Shown: positions 33,327 through 43,091, numbered from the stretch's first letter. The stretch: DNA of 64,000 nucleotides from an uncultured Mollicutes bacterium (GCA_900540385.1 UQFY01000004.1:1-64000); one strand, 5' to 3'. Program-made: numbers and translations. Notes: generated by a model from the sequence alone, not told the origin.

Positions 33327-33728
33327 ATGGCAAATCGAATCATTCTGACGAATATGTGCATGCTATATAAGGAAGACCATTCTTTCTTAGTTATTGACCG
33401 TTTGAAAAAAGACTGGCCTGGGATTAATTTCCCTGGAGGCCATGTGGAAGCAAACGAAAGCGTAGAAGAATCCGTAATCCGTGAGATGAAAGAAGAAACG
33501 GGACTTAACGTTCATTCGCTTGAATTTGTCACCTATTACGAATGGAACATGATTGAAGAAGGTGTGCGTCATCTTTGTCTTCTTTTCCGTTCAAAGGATT
33601 TTGACGGAACTTTGAAATCTTCCTTGGAAGGTAAAGTCTTTTTCATCAAAAAAGATGAACTTTCTCATCATCTTTTATCTATAGACTTCGATAAAATCTT
33701 AGAGCTTGCTTCGAAAGGCATCTTTTAA
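33327..33728 (+). CDS. Nudix hydrolase (MutT/8-oxo-dGTPase-like)
   Basis: A 133-residue nucleotide pyrophosphatase. The Nudix box GX5EX7REUXEEXGU is complete: it begins at GGHVEANESVEES and ends REMKEETGL (about residues 32-55). The protein ends with an ordinary Nudix beta-strand and helix. The start of the box, FPGGHVE, is typical of 8-oxo-dGTP or general (d)NTP sanitizing enzymes. Its last four bases overlap the end of the convergent acyl-CoA ligase gene. No ribosome site is seen; the gap to the divergent neighbour is very short. Confidence 0.9.
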   Translation: MANRIILTNMCMLYKEDHSFLVIDRLKKDWPGINFPGGHVEANESVEESVIREMKEETGLNVHSLEFVTYYEWNMIEEGVRHLCLLFRSKDFDGTLKSSLEGKVFFIKKDELSHHLLSIDFDKILELASKGIF

Positions 33729-35338
33729 TTCTCTTCTGGATCAGGATGATCCTCAAAGAATTTTGCATTGATTTTACCAACTGGTGTACGTGGCAATTCT
33801 TTCATGATAATGACTTTATCTGGCATATAAGCAGGAAGTAAGGAGGATTTGATCTTTGCGAAAATCAAACGCTTTGCTTCCTCGTCACTAACTTGATCTT
33901 TTCCTTTGCGGGTTACGGCTACAACACGGAAAACCTGGCCTTTTCTCTCATTAGCAACGCCATAACAATAAGCGGAATAAATCTCAGGCATTTCGAGAAT
34001 GCTATTTTCAACATCTGCTGGGCAAAGGGTTTCGCCATTTATCTTCACGACACGTTTCAAACGTTGGCGGAAATAGACAAAACCATCCTCATCCATATAG
34101 CCATAATCGCCACTATGAAGCCAAATTCTGCCTTTTTCGTCTTCCGTTATAACTTTTTTGGTCCCTTCCTCATCATTAAGATATCCATTCATCGTCATCG
34201 GTCCAGATATCCAAATTTCCCCAGATTCTCCTAAAGGAAGTTCTTTTCCATCTTGGCCCATGATTTTGACCATTTCTCCAGGCTGAGGTTTTCCAATAGA
34301 ACCTTTCCGGGAACGCTTAAAACTCGTATTTACCATGCAAACCATGCCTTCTGTAGAACCGTATCCCTGATAAAGCCTTGCTTCGCTTCCAAAGATTTTC
34401 ATCGTGGTATTCCAATTGTCTAACAAGGTCTGTGATATGGCGTCTCCACCTACATACGCAATTAATTGTTTCTTAAGGAAATCGCCATAGAATTGCCTCT
34501 TACTCAAAAGAGCGTTATAGATTGCAGGCACGCCAAGCAAAGTATTTGTTTGGCCTTTTTTGATATAGTGTATCGCCTCTTTTGTATTGAACTTCAACAT
34601 TAATACGGTCGATCCGCCAAAAGAAAGAGGAGTAACTAATCCCATTCCTAAACCAAAGATGTGGAAAAGAGGAATGGCTGCAAACAGCTTAATGTTTTCA
34701 TAAGGCCCTCCAATCAATTGGTAGGATACGCTTCCAAGATAATTGATGGATTTAGAGGAGATACGAACGATTTTTGGCTCACCATTGGTGCCGCCCGTAT
34801 TGAGATATATAGCGTCATCGTTTTCATCTGGATGACAAGGGGAAAGGTCTTTATCTTTCATCTTAGCGAGCTTATGGTAACGTAAAAGACCGTTCCTTTT
34901 TCTTCCTACGGCACGGAAATAGGAGGATTTCAAAGAGTTAATGTGGATGTAAGGGTTAATTCCTACAATCGTATAGTCCTGTGGAAAATAATCGCGGTTC
35001 TTAAAACCAGTATTCCAAAGGCAAAAAAGAAATTTCGAATGGGCGCGGTCCATGAATTTTTTTAAGGTTTCAGGTGGAGTTAGTGGGTGAATGTTATAGG
35101 AAATGGCGCCAATATAAGAAATGGCATAGAAAAGTTCTGCTGCTTCGATACAATTTGGAATCGAAACGGAAACAACGTCTTTTGGCTGTATGCCTAAAGC
35201 AAGCAATTTCCTGGCTGTTTGTCTGATTCGAGAATCAAATTGGCGATAATTTAAAGTCTTATTCTCGAAACGAATGCAAAGATTACGCGGAAACTTCTCC
35301 GCTGTTTCATGAAACTGATCGTAAATACTTTTTTCCAT
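33725..35338 (-). CDS. AMP-dependent synthetase / acyl-CoA ligase family
   Basis: A 537-residue adenylating enzyme that would activate a carboxylic acid via acyl-AMP. The phosphate-binding motif YLNTGGTNGEPK (about residues 178-189), YQGYGSTEG (about 322-330), the HSGDYGYMDEDG aspartate motif (about 410-421) and the C-terminal PVGKIN lysine motif (about 518-523) are all present. No membrane helix is visible. It is most like long- or medium-chain fatty acid CoA ligases or o-succinylbenzoate-type ligases. The next minus-strand gene upstream is a DUF1624 membrane protein seven bases away, so they form an operon. Confidence 0.88.
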   Translation of the reverse strand: MEKSIYDQFHETAEKFPRNLCIRFENKTLNYRQFDSRIRQTARKLLALGIQPKDVVSVSIPNCIEAAELFYAISYIGAISYNIHPLTPPETLKKFMDRAHSKFLFCLWNTGFKNRDYFPQDYTIVGINPYIHINSLKSSYFRAVGRKRNGLLRYHKLAKMKDKDLSPCHPDENDDAIYLNTGGTNGEPKIVRISSKSINYLGSVSYQLIGGPYENIKLFAAIPLFHIFGLGMGLVTPLSFGGSTVLMLKFNTKEAIHYIKKGQTNTLLGVPAIYNALLSKRQFYGDFLKKQLIAYVGGDAISQTLLDNWNTTMKIFGSEARLYQGYGSTEGMVCMVNTSFKRSRKGSIGKPQPGEMVKIMGQDGKELPLGESGEIWISGPMTMNGYLNDEEGTKKVITEDEKGRIWLHSGDYGYMDEDGFVYFRQRLKRVVKINGETLCPADVENSILEMPEIYSAYCYGVANERKGQVFRVVAVTRKGKDQVSDEEAKRLIFAKIKSSLLPAYMPDKVIIMKELPRTPVGKINAKFFEDHPDPEEN

Positions 35339-35345
35339 AACTTTC

Positions 35346-36284
35346 CTACGCTATTTTATAACCACAAAGAAGATAGACAACTATTAAAAGAAGATACATA
35401 AAAGGTTGATGACAGATGTAAATGATAAGAGAATGTCTTCCTATAAAGAGAATTGGCTTTGCCCAGGTAATGGGGAAAGAAGCGGGCAATAAAGATTTCT
35501 TCTCTCGATAAAAGAGCTTGCCAAAGGAAGCGCCGAGGAAAAGAGTTGCACTTACTTGGATGGGCGAGAAATAATCATCCCCATATCGCGCTAAGCCAAG
35601 AAGAAGCTTCCACCAATCTTTTGGTAAGGAGGCGGAGTAAATCTCTCCAGTTTCTGGATTGGCGTAAAAATAGGCAGTAATGATAGCCAAAATAGAAAGA
35701 ACGATAGCCGCGATAAAAGTTTGATAGAATTTCGGAAAGAAATGGTCAAATAACGAATAAGCAAGAAGAGCGATTGCAATCGCATGCAAAATACCGCAGA
35801 TAATACAAATGGCAGGGGTATTATCGTTCCCCATTGCAAAGAAATTCTTGGCTAAGAAACTTGCAAAAATCAAGCCCACGGTCAAAATTTCGGAGACATA
35901 GGCTAATTGCACGGCTCTTTTTGCATTATTCTTTGCAAAAGAACAAGAAATACCGGAAAGAAAAACAAACAATCCTGAAAAGAAAATCTCTAAAAACAAT
36001 AGGTGAAACGATCCAGGGCCAAATGGGTTTTTTATACCAGAAGAGTTGATAATTCCCCAAAAAACGTTCTCGCAAAAACGGTTCATGGCTTCAATCGTTC
36101 CATTCTGGACGCTAAAACGATTAAAAAGAATGCCCATGATTCCGCTAAAAGAAGCCGCAAAACAAAAATGGACGGCAATCATTAGAATCAAATCAAATCC
36201 GCGAAGAAAATCGATTTCGAAGATCCTATTTTTTCTTTCTCTTTTTGCCAATTGAGCAATTTTAAAACCGTTCCATTTTGCCAT
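35346..36284 (-). CDS. DUF1624 / heparan-alpha-glucosaminide N-acetyltransferase-like membrane protein
   Basis: A 312-residue polytopic protein with about seven to eight hydrophobic segments. It opens with a cytoplasmic segment, then EIDFLRGFDLILMIAVHF (about residues 23-40), the hallmark of the DUF1624/HGSNAT_cat acyltransferase fold. A SCSFAKNNAKRA loop lies near residue 115 and the last helices contain FIGRHSLIIYICHQP, as in other membrane acyltransferases. Its partner in the same operon is an acyl-CoA ligase, which could supply an acyl donor; this link is inference. Confidence 0.75.
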   Translation of the reverse strand: MAKWNGFKIAQLAKRERKNRIFEIDFLRGFDLILMIAVHFCFAASFSGIMGILFNRFSVQNGTIEAMNRFCENVFWGIINSSGIKNPFGPGSFHLLFLEIFFSGLFVFLSGISCSFAKNNAKRAVQLAYVSEILTVGLIFASFLAKNFFAMGNDNTPAICIICGILHAIAIALLAYSLFDHFFPKFYQTFIAAIVLSILAIITAYFYANPETGEIYSASLPKDWWKLLLGLARYGDDYFSPIQVSATLFLGASFGKLFYREKKSLLPASFPITWAKPILFIGRHSLIIYICHQPFMYLLLIVVYLLCGYKIA

Positions 36285-36389
36285 TTCTTTAAGATTTTAT
36301 AATAAAAGGTCTTTTAGCGATATTTAAACTTTTTAAAGGGTCCGTTTCAGCTTTTGCTTTATCATAGATAAAGGATTAAACTATACACC

Positions 36390-37757
36390 ATGAAATATAC
36401 GAAAGAACAATTTCCTGATATTTATAAGCACACAAAGGACAATGAATTGGACATTCTTCAATCAAAAAAATGTACTTGTCTTTGCTGTTTTGAAATCTAT
36501 AGCGCACGAACGGTGAGCGAATGGACAAGTGATAAAAATAATCACATGAATGCACTTTGTCCTATTTGTGGTACGGATGCGGTAGTAGGTGACGCTTCTG
36601 GATATACTTTAGATTTTGCTACTATAAAGGAACTTCATGACACCTATTATGGTGAAGAATACATGAGGAAAAACCCTGATGCTGTTAACCGTTATGTTTT
36701 TTCCTATCGTCAAGGAAAGATTCCTCATAATTTGATTTCCGAAAATGTCTATCTTCGATACTTAGAATTTGAAACTCGTATGGGAAATCCTGACGCCGCT
36801 TTTTTTATGGGCGAGTTTTTTGAATTTGGAACGGAAACGATGAAACCTGATCTTCAAGCTGCCGCTTCCTGGTATTCGACGCCATTGCTTCGCTTTGATG
36901 ATGAAGCACTTACCCGTCTTGGCGTTGTAGAAGAAAAACTCGGCGCTTACGCATCAGCTTTTGATAATTATGCGAAAGCCATGAGCTTAGGTTCGTTACA
37001 GGGTCTTCTTCATTTTTCGGATTGCTATATGAATGCTTATGCTGTGGAAAGAGATAGACCTTTTGCTTGCAAGATTCTTCTTGAGGCTTTTTCCGAAACC
37101 TATGCTCGTTTCACAATGGGCGATACAAAAGAAGCAGGCCCATTCTCCTCCCTTTGCTATCGTTTAGCAAAAGCTTACGAAAAAGGATATGGGGTGGAGA
37201 AAGATAATATGGAAGCCCTTCGTCTTTATCTTTTTGCAAATTATGGCTTTACCCTTTTAAAGAATAGCAATTCCCTTCGTGGTGAATTTCTCGCGGAGAG
37301 TAAATCCGTTTCGAGAAAATTAAACGCCCTTGCAAAAGAAACGGACTTTCAAAAAGGAGAACCTCTTTTCGATTTAGACACATTCCTTAGTTCTCTTGTT
37401 TGTTATGGTGGAACAAAAGACGTCTATGATTTATATATCCCTTACGTTATGCATCCAGGAGATTTCGACGAAGATAATCAAACTTTTTCGCTTACTGTTA
37501 GTTGTCCCCGTTCACCATTGATCGTGGATATTCCTAATCTTTTCTGCGGTTTTGTGGATGGAGATATCACTTGGAATTTTGACCATGTTGTTGGCATAAG
37601 CGGTTTTCAAGAAGGGAAAGCGTATAACCGCATCGTGGGAGATGGCGAGAAAAGCATTCGTTTCATCAACACCTTTAATAATCCCTTCGAAGTTGTAGGA
37701 GAAATCCATTTTGATCATACCGAACAAGCAGAAATCGATGATTCAAAAAAAGCCTAA
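36390..37757 (+). CDS. Sel1/TPR repeat protein with N-terminal zinc ribbon
   Basis: A 455-residue soluble protein. A zinc-ribbon-like pair of knuckles (C30-x2-C33 and CPIC at 57-60) opens it, then helical Sel1-type repeats (about residues 115-280, for example NPDAAFFMGEFFEFG and RLAKAYEKGYGVEKDNMEALRLY), then a beta-rich C-terminal domain of unknown type. The repeats suggest a scaffold role. The stop is three bases from the ABC exporter start, so it is transcribed with the exporter. Promoter TTGCTT-N17-TAAACT at 36354-36382 lies seven bases from the ATG. Confidence 0.75.
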   Translation: MKYTKEQFPDIYKHTKDNELDILQSKKCTCLCCFEIYSARTVSEWTSDKNNHMNALCPICGTDAVVGDASGYTLDFATIKELHDTYYGEEYMRKNPDAVNRYVFSYRQGKIPHNLISENVYLRYLEFETRMGNPDAAFFMGEFFEFGTETMKPDLQAAASWYSTPLLRFDDEALTRLGVVEEKLGAYASAFDNYAKAMSLGSLQGLLHFSDCYMNAYAVERDRPFACKILLEAFSETYARFTMGDTKEAGPFSSLCYRLAKAYEKGYGVEKDNMEALRLYLFANYGFTLLKNSNSLRGEFLAESKSVSRKLNALAKETDFQKGEPLFDLDTFLSSLVCYGGTKDVYDLYIPYVMHPGDFDEDNQTFSLTVSCPRSPLIVDIPNLFCGFVDGDITWNFDHVVGISGFQEGKAYNRIVGDGEKSIRFINTFNNPFEVVGEIHFDHTEQAEIDDSKKA

Positions 37758-37760
37758 TTT

Positions 37761-39518
37761 ATGAAAAAAGAAAACAAAAAAACAGCACTTAGTGCTTTAA
37801 AAGGGAAATACTTTAAGGTTTTCCTTTGCCCAAGCGTGAAACTATTAGAATGCTTAATGGAATTGGCGACGCCTTTTGTTGTTCGCTACATCATTGACGA
37901 TGGCATTGCTAAAAACAACCTTGATTTGACAATCAAATTATCTCTTATTGTTTTCGCTTTGGCTTTTCTTGGCTTTGGCTTTACGATGTTTGGACAATAT
38001 TGGGCAGCTCGCGTTTCGGCGGACTATTCCTATGATTTAAGACGAGACATTTATGGCCATGTTGCTGAACTCTCTGAATCAGATTTGAATTCCTATGGAA
38101 AGCAAAAACTTCTTACCTTGCTTTCTAACGACGTTTTTTCGATGCAAAACGGCGTGATGATTTTCATGCGTTTTATTTTCCGTCCACCTTTTCTTTTAAT
38201 CGGTGCGACCATTCTTTCCTTTGTAATTGACTGGAGAAGTGGCCTTATTTTCTTAGCCGCCATTATTTTCTCTGGAGCAATCATTGGCCTTATCATGCTT
38301 GTTTCTCCTAAGAAATATGCAGCCATTCAAGCAAACTTAGATGAGATATCTCTTCTTTCTAACGACGCTTTACAAGGTGCTAGACCAATTCGTGCCTTCA
38401 ATAAGCAAGAATACGAAATGAAGAAATTTGGTCAATCCGTCGACACATACGAAAAGAAAAACATGGGTATGGCCGTATACAATTCTTTGCTAAACCCGTT
38501 CACTTTCTTCTTTGTGAACTTAGGGATGGTGCTTGTGGTTTTCTTAGAATATCATTTCGGTGTTTTAGATGAGAATTCTTCTGCTGGATTCGTTAGTATC
38601 GGTGAGCTCGTTTCTTTAATCTCTTACCTTACTTCCTCTTTAGCGGCTCTTATGTCCGTACAAAGGCTTATCGTTTCTTTAAATAAAGCCGGTGCTTCCA
38701 AGAAACGTATCGATGATTTCTTCGTTTATGAACCAGCCATTCATAACATGAAAAAATATCACAAAGAGGATCAAGATCCTTCGAAAGCATATATCTCTTT
38801 CCAAGATGTCTCCCTCACCTATGGTAAGGTGGGAGATAAGAACGCTGTTTCTGACCTTTCCTTTGAAATCAAAGAAGGCTCATGGGTTGGCTTAATTGGC
38901 GGAACTGGCTCAGGTAAATCCACAACGATTTCTTTGTTAGAAAGACTATATGAACCAACGCAAGGGATAATCTTTTATCGCGGAAGGCCTTTGGATGAAT
39001 ATGACCTGGATGCTTTAAGAAAAGAAATCTCTCTCGTCTCTCAAAAGCCATCCATTTTCAAAGGAAGTATTCGTTCGAACCTTCTTTTGGCTAAAAAGGA
39101 CGCGAGCGAAGAAGAACTTATCCACGCTTTAAAAGAATCTTTAGCGTTTGAATATGTTTCTAAGTATGATGATTTCCTTGACCATGAAGTAGAAGAGGGT
39201 GGGGCAAATCTTTCTGGCGGTCAAAAACAGCGTCTTTTGATTGCAAGAGCCATTCTAAAAGGAGGAGATTTGCTTATTCTAGACGATTCAACCTCCGCTT
39301 TGGATTATCTTTCTGACCAACAAGTTAGACACAATATTTCTTTGATTCCAGGCTTAACGAAAATCATTATTTCCCAACGCGCTGGTTCTTTAAAAGACTG
39401 TGATTTGATTCTTGTCTATGACAAAGGAAGAATCATTGCTCAGGGAAAGCACGAAGAACTCCTAAAAACTTGCCCTGTCTATCAAGAAATCTATGAGATG
39501 CAAAGGAAGGGGGCATAA
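37761..39518 (+). CDS. Heterodimeric ABC exporter subunit, degenerate Walker B
   Basis: A 585-residue half-exporter with six transmembrane helices (residues 1-320) and an ATPase domain. Walker A GGTGSGKS lies at 380-387 and the signature LSGGQKQ is intact, but the catalytic Glu after Walker B is replaced by Asp (LILDDS, Asp509). In heterodimeric exporters such as TM287/288 or BmrCD one subunit carries this change. It forms a pair with the next gene, two bases downstream. The substrate could be drugs, lipids or peptides. Confidence 0.93.
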   Translation: MKKENKKTALSALKGKYFKVFLCPSVKLLECLMELATPFVVRYIIDDGIAKNNLDLTIKLSLIVFALAFLGFGFTMFGQYWAARVSADYSYDLRRDIYGHVAELSESDLNSYGKQKLLTLLSNDVFSMQNGVMIFMRFIFRPPFLLIGATILSFVIDWRSGLIFLAAIIFSGAIIGLIMLVSPKKYAAIQANLDEISLLSNDALQGARPIRAFNKQEYEMKKFGQSVDTYEKKNMGMAVYNSLLNPFTFFFVNLGMVLVVFLEYHFGVLDENSSAGFVSIGELVSLISYLTSSLAALMSVQRLIVSLNKAGASKKRIDDFFVYEPAIHNMKKYHKEDQDPSKAYISFQDVSLTYGKVGDKNAVSDLSFEIKEGSWVGLIGGTGSGKSTTISLLERLYEPTQGIIFYRGRPLDEYDLDALRKEISLVSQKPSIFKGSIRSNLLLAKKDASEEELIHALKESLAFEYVSKYDDFLDHEVEEGGANLSGGQKQRLLIARAILKGGDLLILDDSTSALDYLSDQQVRHNISLIPGLTKIIISQRAGSLKDCDLILVYDKGRIIAQGKHEELLKTCPVYQEIYEMQRKGA

Positions 39519-39520
39519 TT

Positions 39521-41257
39521 ATGATTAAGAAATTTAAATCATTCATCCCTTATGTCAAAGGATCTTACTTTTTAGTCTCCATTTCCTTATTCTGCGCCTT
39601 ATTGGCGACCGGTTCTAAGTTATTCATCCCTTTCCTTGCTGGCAAATGCGTAAACCTCATGAAAGATACACCCCTTCATGAATTAGATCTTTCAGGCTAT
39701 TTCCTTATAATGGCCCTCTTCCTCGTCGTTGGAACTCTTTTCCGCTATGTTTTCGACTACATTACCTATTTGGTAGGTCAAAGAGTTATTAAGAACATTC
39801 GTAACGAACTCTTTAAAGCAACGTTAGAGTCGCCTATTTCTTCCATTGACCAATCAAGAAAAGGTGACCTTCTTCTTCGCCTTGTTAACGACGTAGAAAA
39901 TGTCCAAACGGGATTGGTAAGCGGATTTGCTGCCTTCTATGACGGAATTATCTCTATCTTTATCACTCTTGTTTTCATGTTTACTTTGAATTGGATTCTT
40001 GGCTTAGTGGTTGTGGCTCTTACTCCAATTTCCATTTTTGTTTCTCGTTTTGTCTCTAAATTTAACAGCAAGCATTTCCGTAAACAAAGAACGGCGCAAG
40101 GAATGGTTAACTCTTTTGTCTCAGAAAGCCTTACGAATTCGGAAGCGGTTGCCACATTGAATATTGCCAAAGACCGTATTGATCAATTTAATGAATTAAG
40201 CGACGAGTTCCGTAAATCCACCTTTAAAGCGAATCTAGGCGCTTCGACAATCAATCCTTCAACTCGTTTAGTAAATGCCTTAATCAATGCCGCTTTGGTG
40301 CTAATCGGTGCCGCCCTTATTATTGAAAAGCCTACGAATTTAGGATTAAGTGCTTTCGCGGTTGGTGATCTTTCTGCCTTCTTAACCTACGCTTCTTCCT
40401 ATATGCAGCCATTTAATGAAATATCCAATGTTGTCTCGGAAATCGACTACGCTCTCGCCTCTTTCCAAAGAATCGATGAAACAATCCACGGCAAAAAAGA
40501 TATCAATAACGGTAAAGAAGTCATTCCTGGAAGTATTGACAATCTTGAGGCGAAAGACATTACTTTCTCCTATGATGGCAAAAGAGATATCATCAAAGAC
40601 TTCTCTTTGGATATCTATAAGGGGCATAAGATCGCTTTCGTTGGCCCTACCGGATGTGGCAAAACAACGCTCATTAATCTTTTGATGAGATTCTACGATC
40701 CTCAAAAAGGTGGTTTCTACGCTAATCATAAATCCACTCAGGATTTAGAAAAGGCGGCGTTCCGTTCTCATATTGGAATGGTCTTGCAAGATACCTGGAT
40801 ATTTAATGGAACGGTTTTTGAAAACATTGCCTATGCAAAAGAAGGTGCTAGCAGAGAAGAAGTAGAGGAAGCTGCCAAAAAAGCGCAGGCTGCCCACTTC
40901 ATTGAACGTCTTCCACAAGGGTATGATACACGAATTAGCGATAGCTCTGGCTTATCCGTTGGTGAGAAACAGCTCATATGTGTAGCTAGAGTAATGCTCT
41001 TAGAACCAGAAATTGTCATTCTTGATGAAGCAACATCGAATATCGACGTCCGTACGGAAAAACTCCTTTCGGAAGCTTTCGATAAGCTTATGCAAGGAAA
41101 GACCTCTCTTGTTGTTGCCCACCGTTTATCAACCATTGTCTCAAGCGATTTGATTGTCGTCTTAAAAGATGGGAAAATCATTGAGACGGGCAATCATAAG
41201 GAATTGATTGCCAAAGAAGGTTTCTACTATAACCTCTATAACGCTCAATTTAATTAA
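39521..41257 (+). CDS. Heterodimeric ABC exporter subunit, canonical Walker B
   Basis: A 578-residue partner half-exporter with six transmembrane helices and an ATPase domain. Walker A is GPTGCGKTT and the catalytic Glu503 is intact in ILDEATSN, but the signature is degraded to LSVGEKQ (residues 478-484) instead of LSGGQ. In the dimer this degraded signature faces the partner's degenerate Walker B, giving one dead and one working ATP site, exactly as in known asymmetric exporters. It starts two bases after the first subunit's stop and is followed by a lipoprotein gene. Confidence 0.93.
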   Translation: MIKKFKSFIPYVKGSYFLVSISLFCALLATGSKLFIPFLAGKCVNLMKDTPLHELDLSGYFLIMALFLVVGTLFRYVFDYITYLVGQRVIKNIRNELFKATLESPISSIDQSRKGDLLLRLVNDVENVQTGLVSGFAAFYDGIISIFITLVFMFTLNWILGLVVVALTPISIFVSRFVSKFNSKHFRKQRTAQGMVNSFVSESLTNSEAVATLNIAKDRIDQFNELSDEFRKSTFKANLGASTINPSTRLVNALINAALVLIGAALIIEKPTNLGLSAFAVGDLSAFLTYASSYMQPFNEISNVVSEIDYALASFQRIDETIHGKKDINNGKEVIPGSIDNLEAKDITFSYDGKRDIIKDFSLDIYKGHKIAFVGPTGCGKTTLINLLMRFYDPQKGGFYANHKSTQDLEKAAFRSHIGMVLQDTWIFNGTVFENIAYAKEGASREEVEEAAKKAQAAHFIERLPQGYDTRISDSSGLSVGEKQLICVARVMLLEPEIVILDEATSNIDVRTEKLLSEAFDKLMQGKTSLVVAHRLSTIVSSDLIVVLKDGKIIETGNHKELIAKEGFYYNLYNAQFN

Positions 41258-41259
41258 CG

Positions 41260-42051
41260 ATGAAAAGAAAGTCACTCATTTTAACTTCTATCCTTCTTCC
41301 TTTACTCGCTTCTTGTGAGATCTCCTATTCTCATCCAATCACCCAAGAAGAAGCCAAAGGGATTATTTCGAACACTTTAAACGATGTCAAAAAGAAAGAT
41401 TATTCCTCTTTTTCAAGAATTCAGCTTCATTCCACACTCATTGAAGAAAGAGTCCTTTCCGTTCTCGTTCATTCGCGCTTTCTAGAATGTAGCTACGACT
41501 TCATATATACGGCCTCTCCTTATTCTTTAACGATTCATACCAACTACCAAAACAAAGAAGGAAAGAAAACCAATTTGGTTAGCTCTAAATTGATTATTAC
41601 GCGCACCGATAAGACCTATATGGTCTCATTAAACGACGATAAACTTGAAGATATCAAACAAGATAAGTTTAAAGCTTATTGGCAATTCTGTGATTTCCCT
41701 AGCTATATCAAGACTGTTTCTTATGGTCTTTTAAATAAAGCCAGCACTTTGATTCATTCTGTCGGAAACGAAAACGATAAAAAAGAGAATCACTTAGTTG
41801 GCTTTCAAACTTCCTCTAAAGCATCTGATGACTTAAGAATCGGTTTTTCTGGCAGCAATTTTGATGCAGGTTCCCTTTTTTTTCAACAAAACTATCATTC
41901 GGAAACCGCATCAGAATTAGAGATGTATATGACTGGAAATCTTATTCAAGAATATTCCACGACCTATTCTTTCGTGCAAAACAAAGAAGACGATTATTAC
42001 CTTGCCGGTTCTTATGAAGGAAAAATCAAAAGTCGTATTAAATATGAATAA
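41260..42051 (+). CDS. Predicted lipoprotein of unknown function
   Basis: A 263-residue protein with a lipoprotein signal: charged start MKRKS, a hydrophobic stretch and the lipobox LLASC, making Cys19 the lipid-modified residue. The rest is beta-rich and polar with no family that I recognise. It begins two bases after the ABC exporter and overlaps the next gene by eight bases, so it belongs to the same operon. It may be an outer-face partner of the exporter or an envelope stress factor. Confidence 0.8.
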   Translation: MKRKSLILTSILLPLLASCEISYSHPITQEEAKGIISNTLNDVKKKDYSSFSRIQLHSTLIEERVLSVLVHSRFLECSYDFIYTASPYSLTIHTNYQNKEGKKTNLVSSKLIITRTDKTYMVSLNDDKLEDIKQDKFKAYWQFCDFPSYIKTVSYGLLNKASTLIHSVGNENDKKENHLVGFQTSSKASDDLRIGFSGSNFDAGSLFFQQNYHSETASELEMYMTGNLIQEYSTTYSFVQNKEDDYYLAGSYEGKIKSRIKYE

Positions 42052-42481
42052 ACCTCGTTCCGAAGCAACTATCTCCTACACCATGAGTCGTATTCGTGGG
42101 AAAGACACGTCTATCGAATTGAAACTCCGTAAAGAATTATACAAACGTGGATACCGTTATCGTGCCAATTCCAAATACATCTTCGGACATCCTGATATTT
42201 CTTTCAAACAATACAAAGTAGTGGTCTTTTGTGATTCCGAGTTTTGGCATGGATACCATTTTGAAGAAAACAAAGAGAAAATTCATTCTCATTTAGATTA
42301 TTGGATCCCGAAAATCGAAAGAAACATTGCGCGTGATAAGGAAGTAAATGCCAAACTTGAAGAAGAAGGATATATCATTCTTCGTTTCTGGGGCAATGAA
42401 ATCAATAAAAACTTAGAAGGATGCGTGGAAAAAATAGAAGCCGCTTTAGCTTCTAGAGGCTATAAAAAAATCCCTCATTAA
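42044..42481 (+). CDS. Very short patch repair (Vsr)-like endonuclease
   Basis: A 145-residue Vsr/DUF559-like nuclease. The opening S-R-I-R-G-K-D-T-S-I-E segment, GHPDIS with the catalytic Asp, FCDSEFWHGYHF with the catalytic His, and YWIPKIERNIARD match Vsr. In E. coli Vsr, zinc is held by cysteines after FWHG and later; here those cysteines are missing, so the zinc site is probably lost. No cytosine methylase (Dcm) gene is in this window. I place the start at 42044 (MNKPRSEAT), overlapping the lipoprotein gene by eight bases. A terminator overlaps the stop. Confidence 0.82.
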   Translation: MNKPRSEATISYTMSRIRGKDTSIELKLRKELYKRGYRYRANSKYIFGHPDISFKQYKVVVFCDSEFWHGYHFEENKEKIHSHLDYWIPKIERNIARDKEVNAKLEEEGYIILRFWGNEINKNLEGCVEKIEAALASRGYKKIPH

Positions 42482-42491
42482 CGAGGGATTT
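42462..42491. terminator. Shared terminator between convergent genes
   Basis: Arms AAATCCCTC (42468-42476) / GAGGGATTT (42483-42491), with an A run on the left that gives a T run for the minus strand; it also covers the end of the Vsr-like gene. Confidence 0.8.
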
Positions 42492-42507
42492 CAATACAAA
42501 TTCGTAA

Positions 42508-42981
42508 TTATTTTTTAGAATCGGCAACAAGATTCAAGAGAGCTAATGCAGCAGCAATAAAGGAGAAAACGATAACGCAAATGCTTCCTGCGCCAAGAGA
42601 AATCTCAGAATGGGCAGCATAGAAAATTTCAGGATTGAAACCGTTGCTGGAAATGAAGAAATTAATAACAAAGAAGAAAGAGATGCCAACACCAGCACCA
42701 AGCACCAATTCAATTAAAGGAATCACTTTTTTGCCAGAATCAGCAAGAATAAATCCAGTGAGACCAACAAGGGTCAAAACGATTAATGCAACAAAGCCGC
42801 CAACGATTGGCCAAACAACGTTATAGCTGCTATTGTGCATACCAAACATGGCAACGAAAATGCTACCTTCACCAGAATCGACTTTCTCCGAGAAGATATT
42901 GGCAAACATACACATGATGGCGACGAAAGCCGCAATCGCAACAAGAAGGGAGAAAACCTTTGTATTTGATTTCTTTTTCAT
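42508..42981 (-). CDS. Four-helix membrane protein of unknown function
   Basis: A 157-residue protein with four hydrophobic segments (about residues 10-28, 55-78, 88-112 and 128-150). It starts MKKKSNTK and ends in a short polar tail. I do not recognise a family. It stands alone between two terminating neighbours; its promoter faces that of the CmpB-like gene. An AAAGGACG-type ribosome site precedes the start. Confidence 0.65.
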   Translation of the reverse strand: MKKKSNTKVFSLLVAIAAFVAIMCMFANIFSEKVDSGEGSIFVAMFGMHNSSYNVVWPIVGGFVALIVLTLVGLTGFILADSGKKVIPLIELVLGAGVGISFFFVINFFISSNGFNPEIFYAAHSEISLGAGSICVIVFSFIAAALALLNLVADSKK

Positions 42982-43091
42982 ACTTAAACGTCCTTTGTAA
43001 ATAAAAAGCAGTGAGGCAAATGCCTACCTGGGTTATTGTAACCTTAATTCAAAAGACCATAAAGGGTTTTTCTTGATTAGGAGAAGATATT

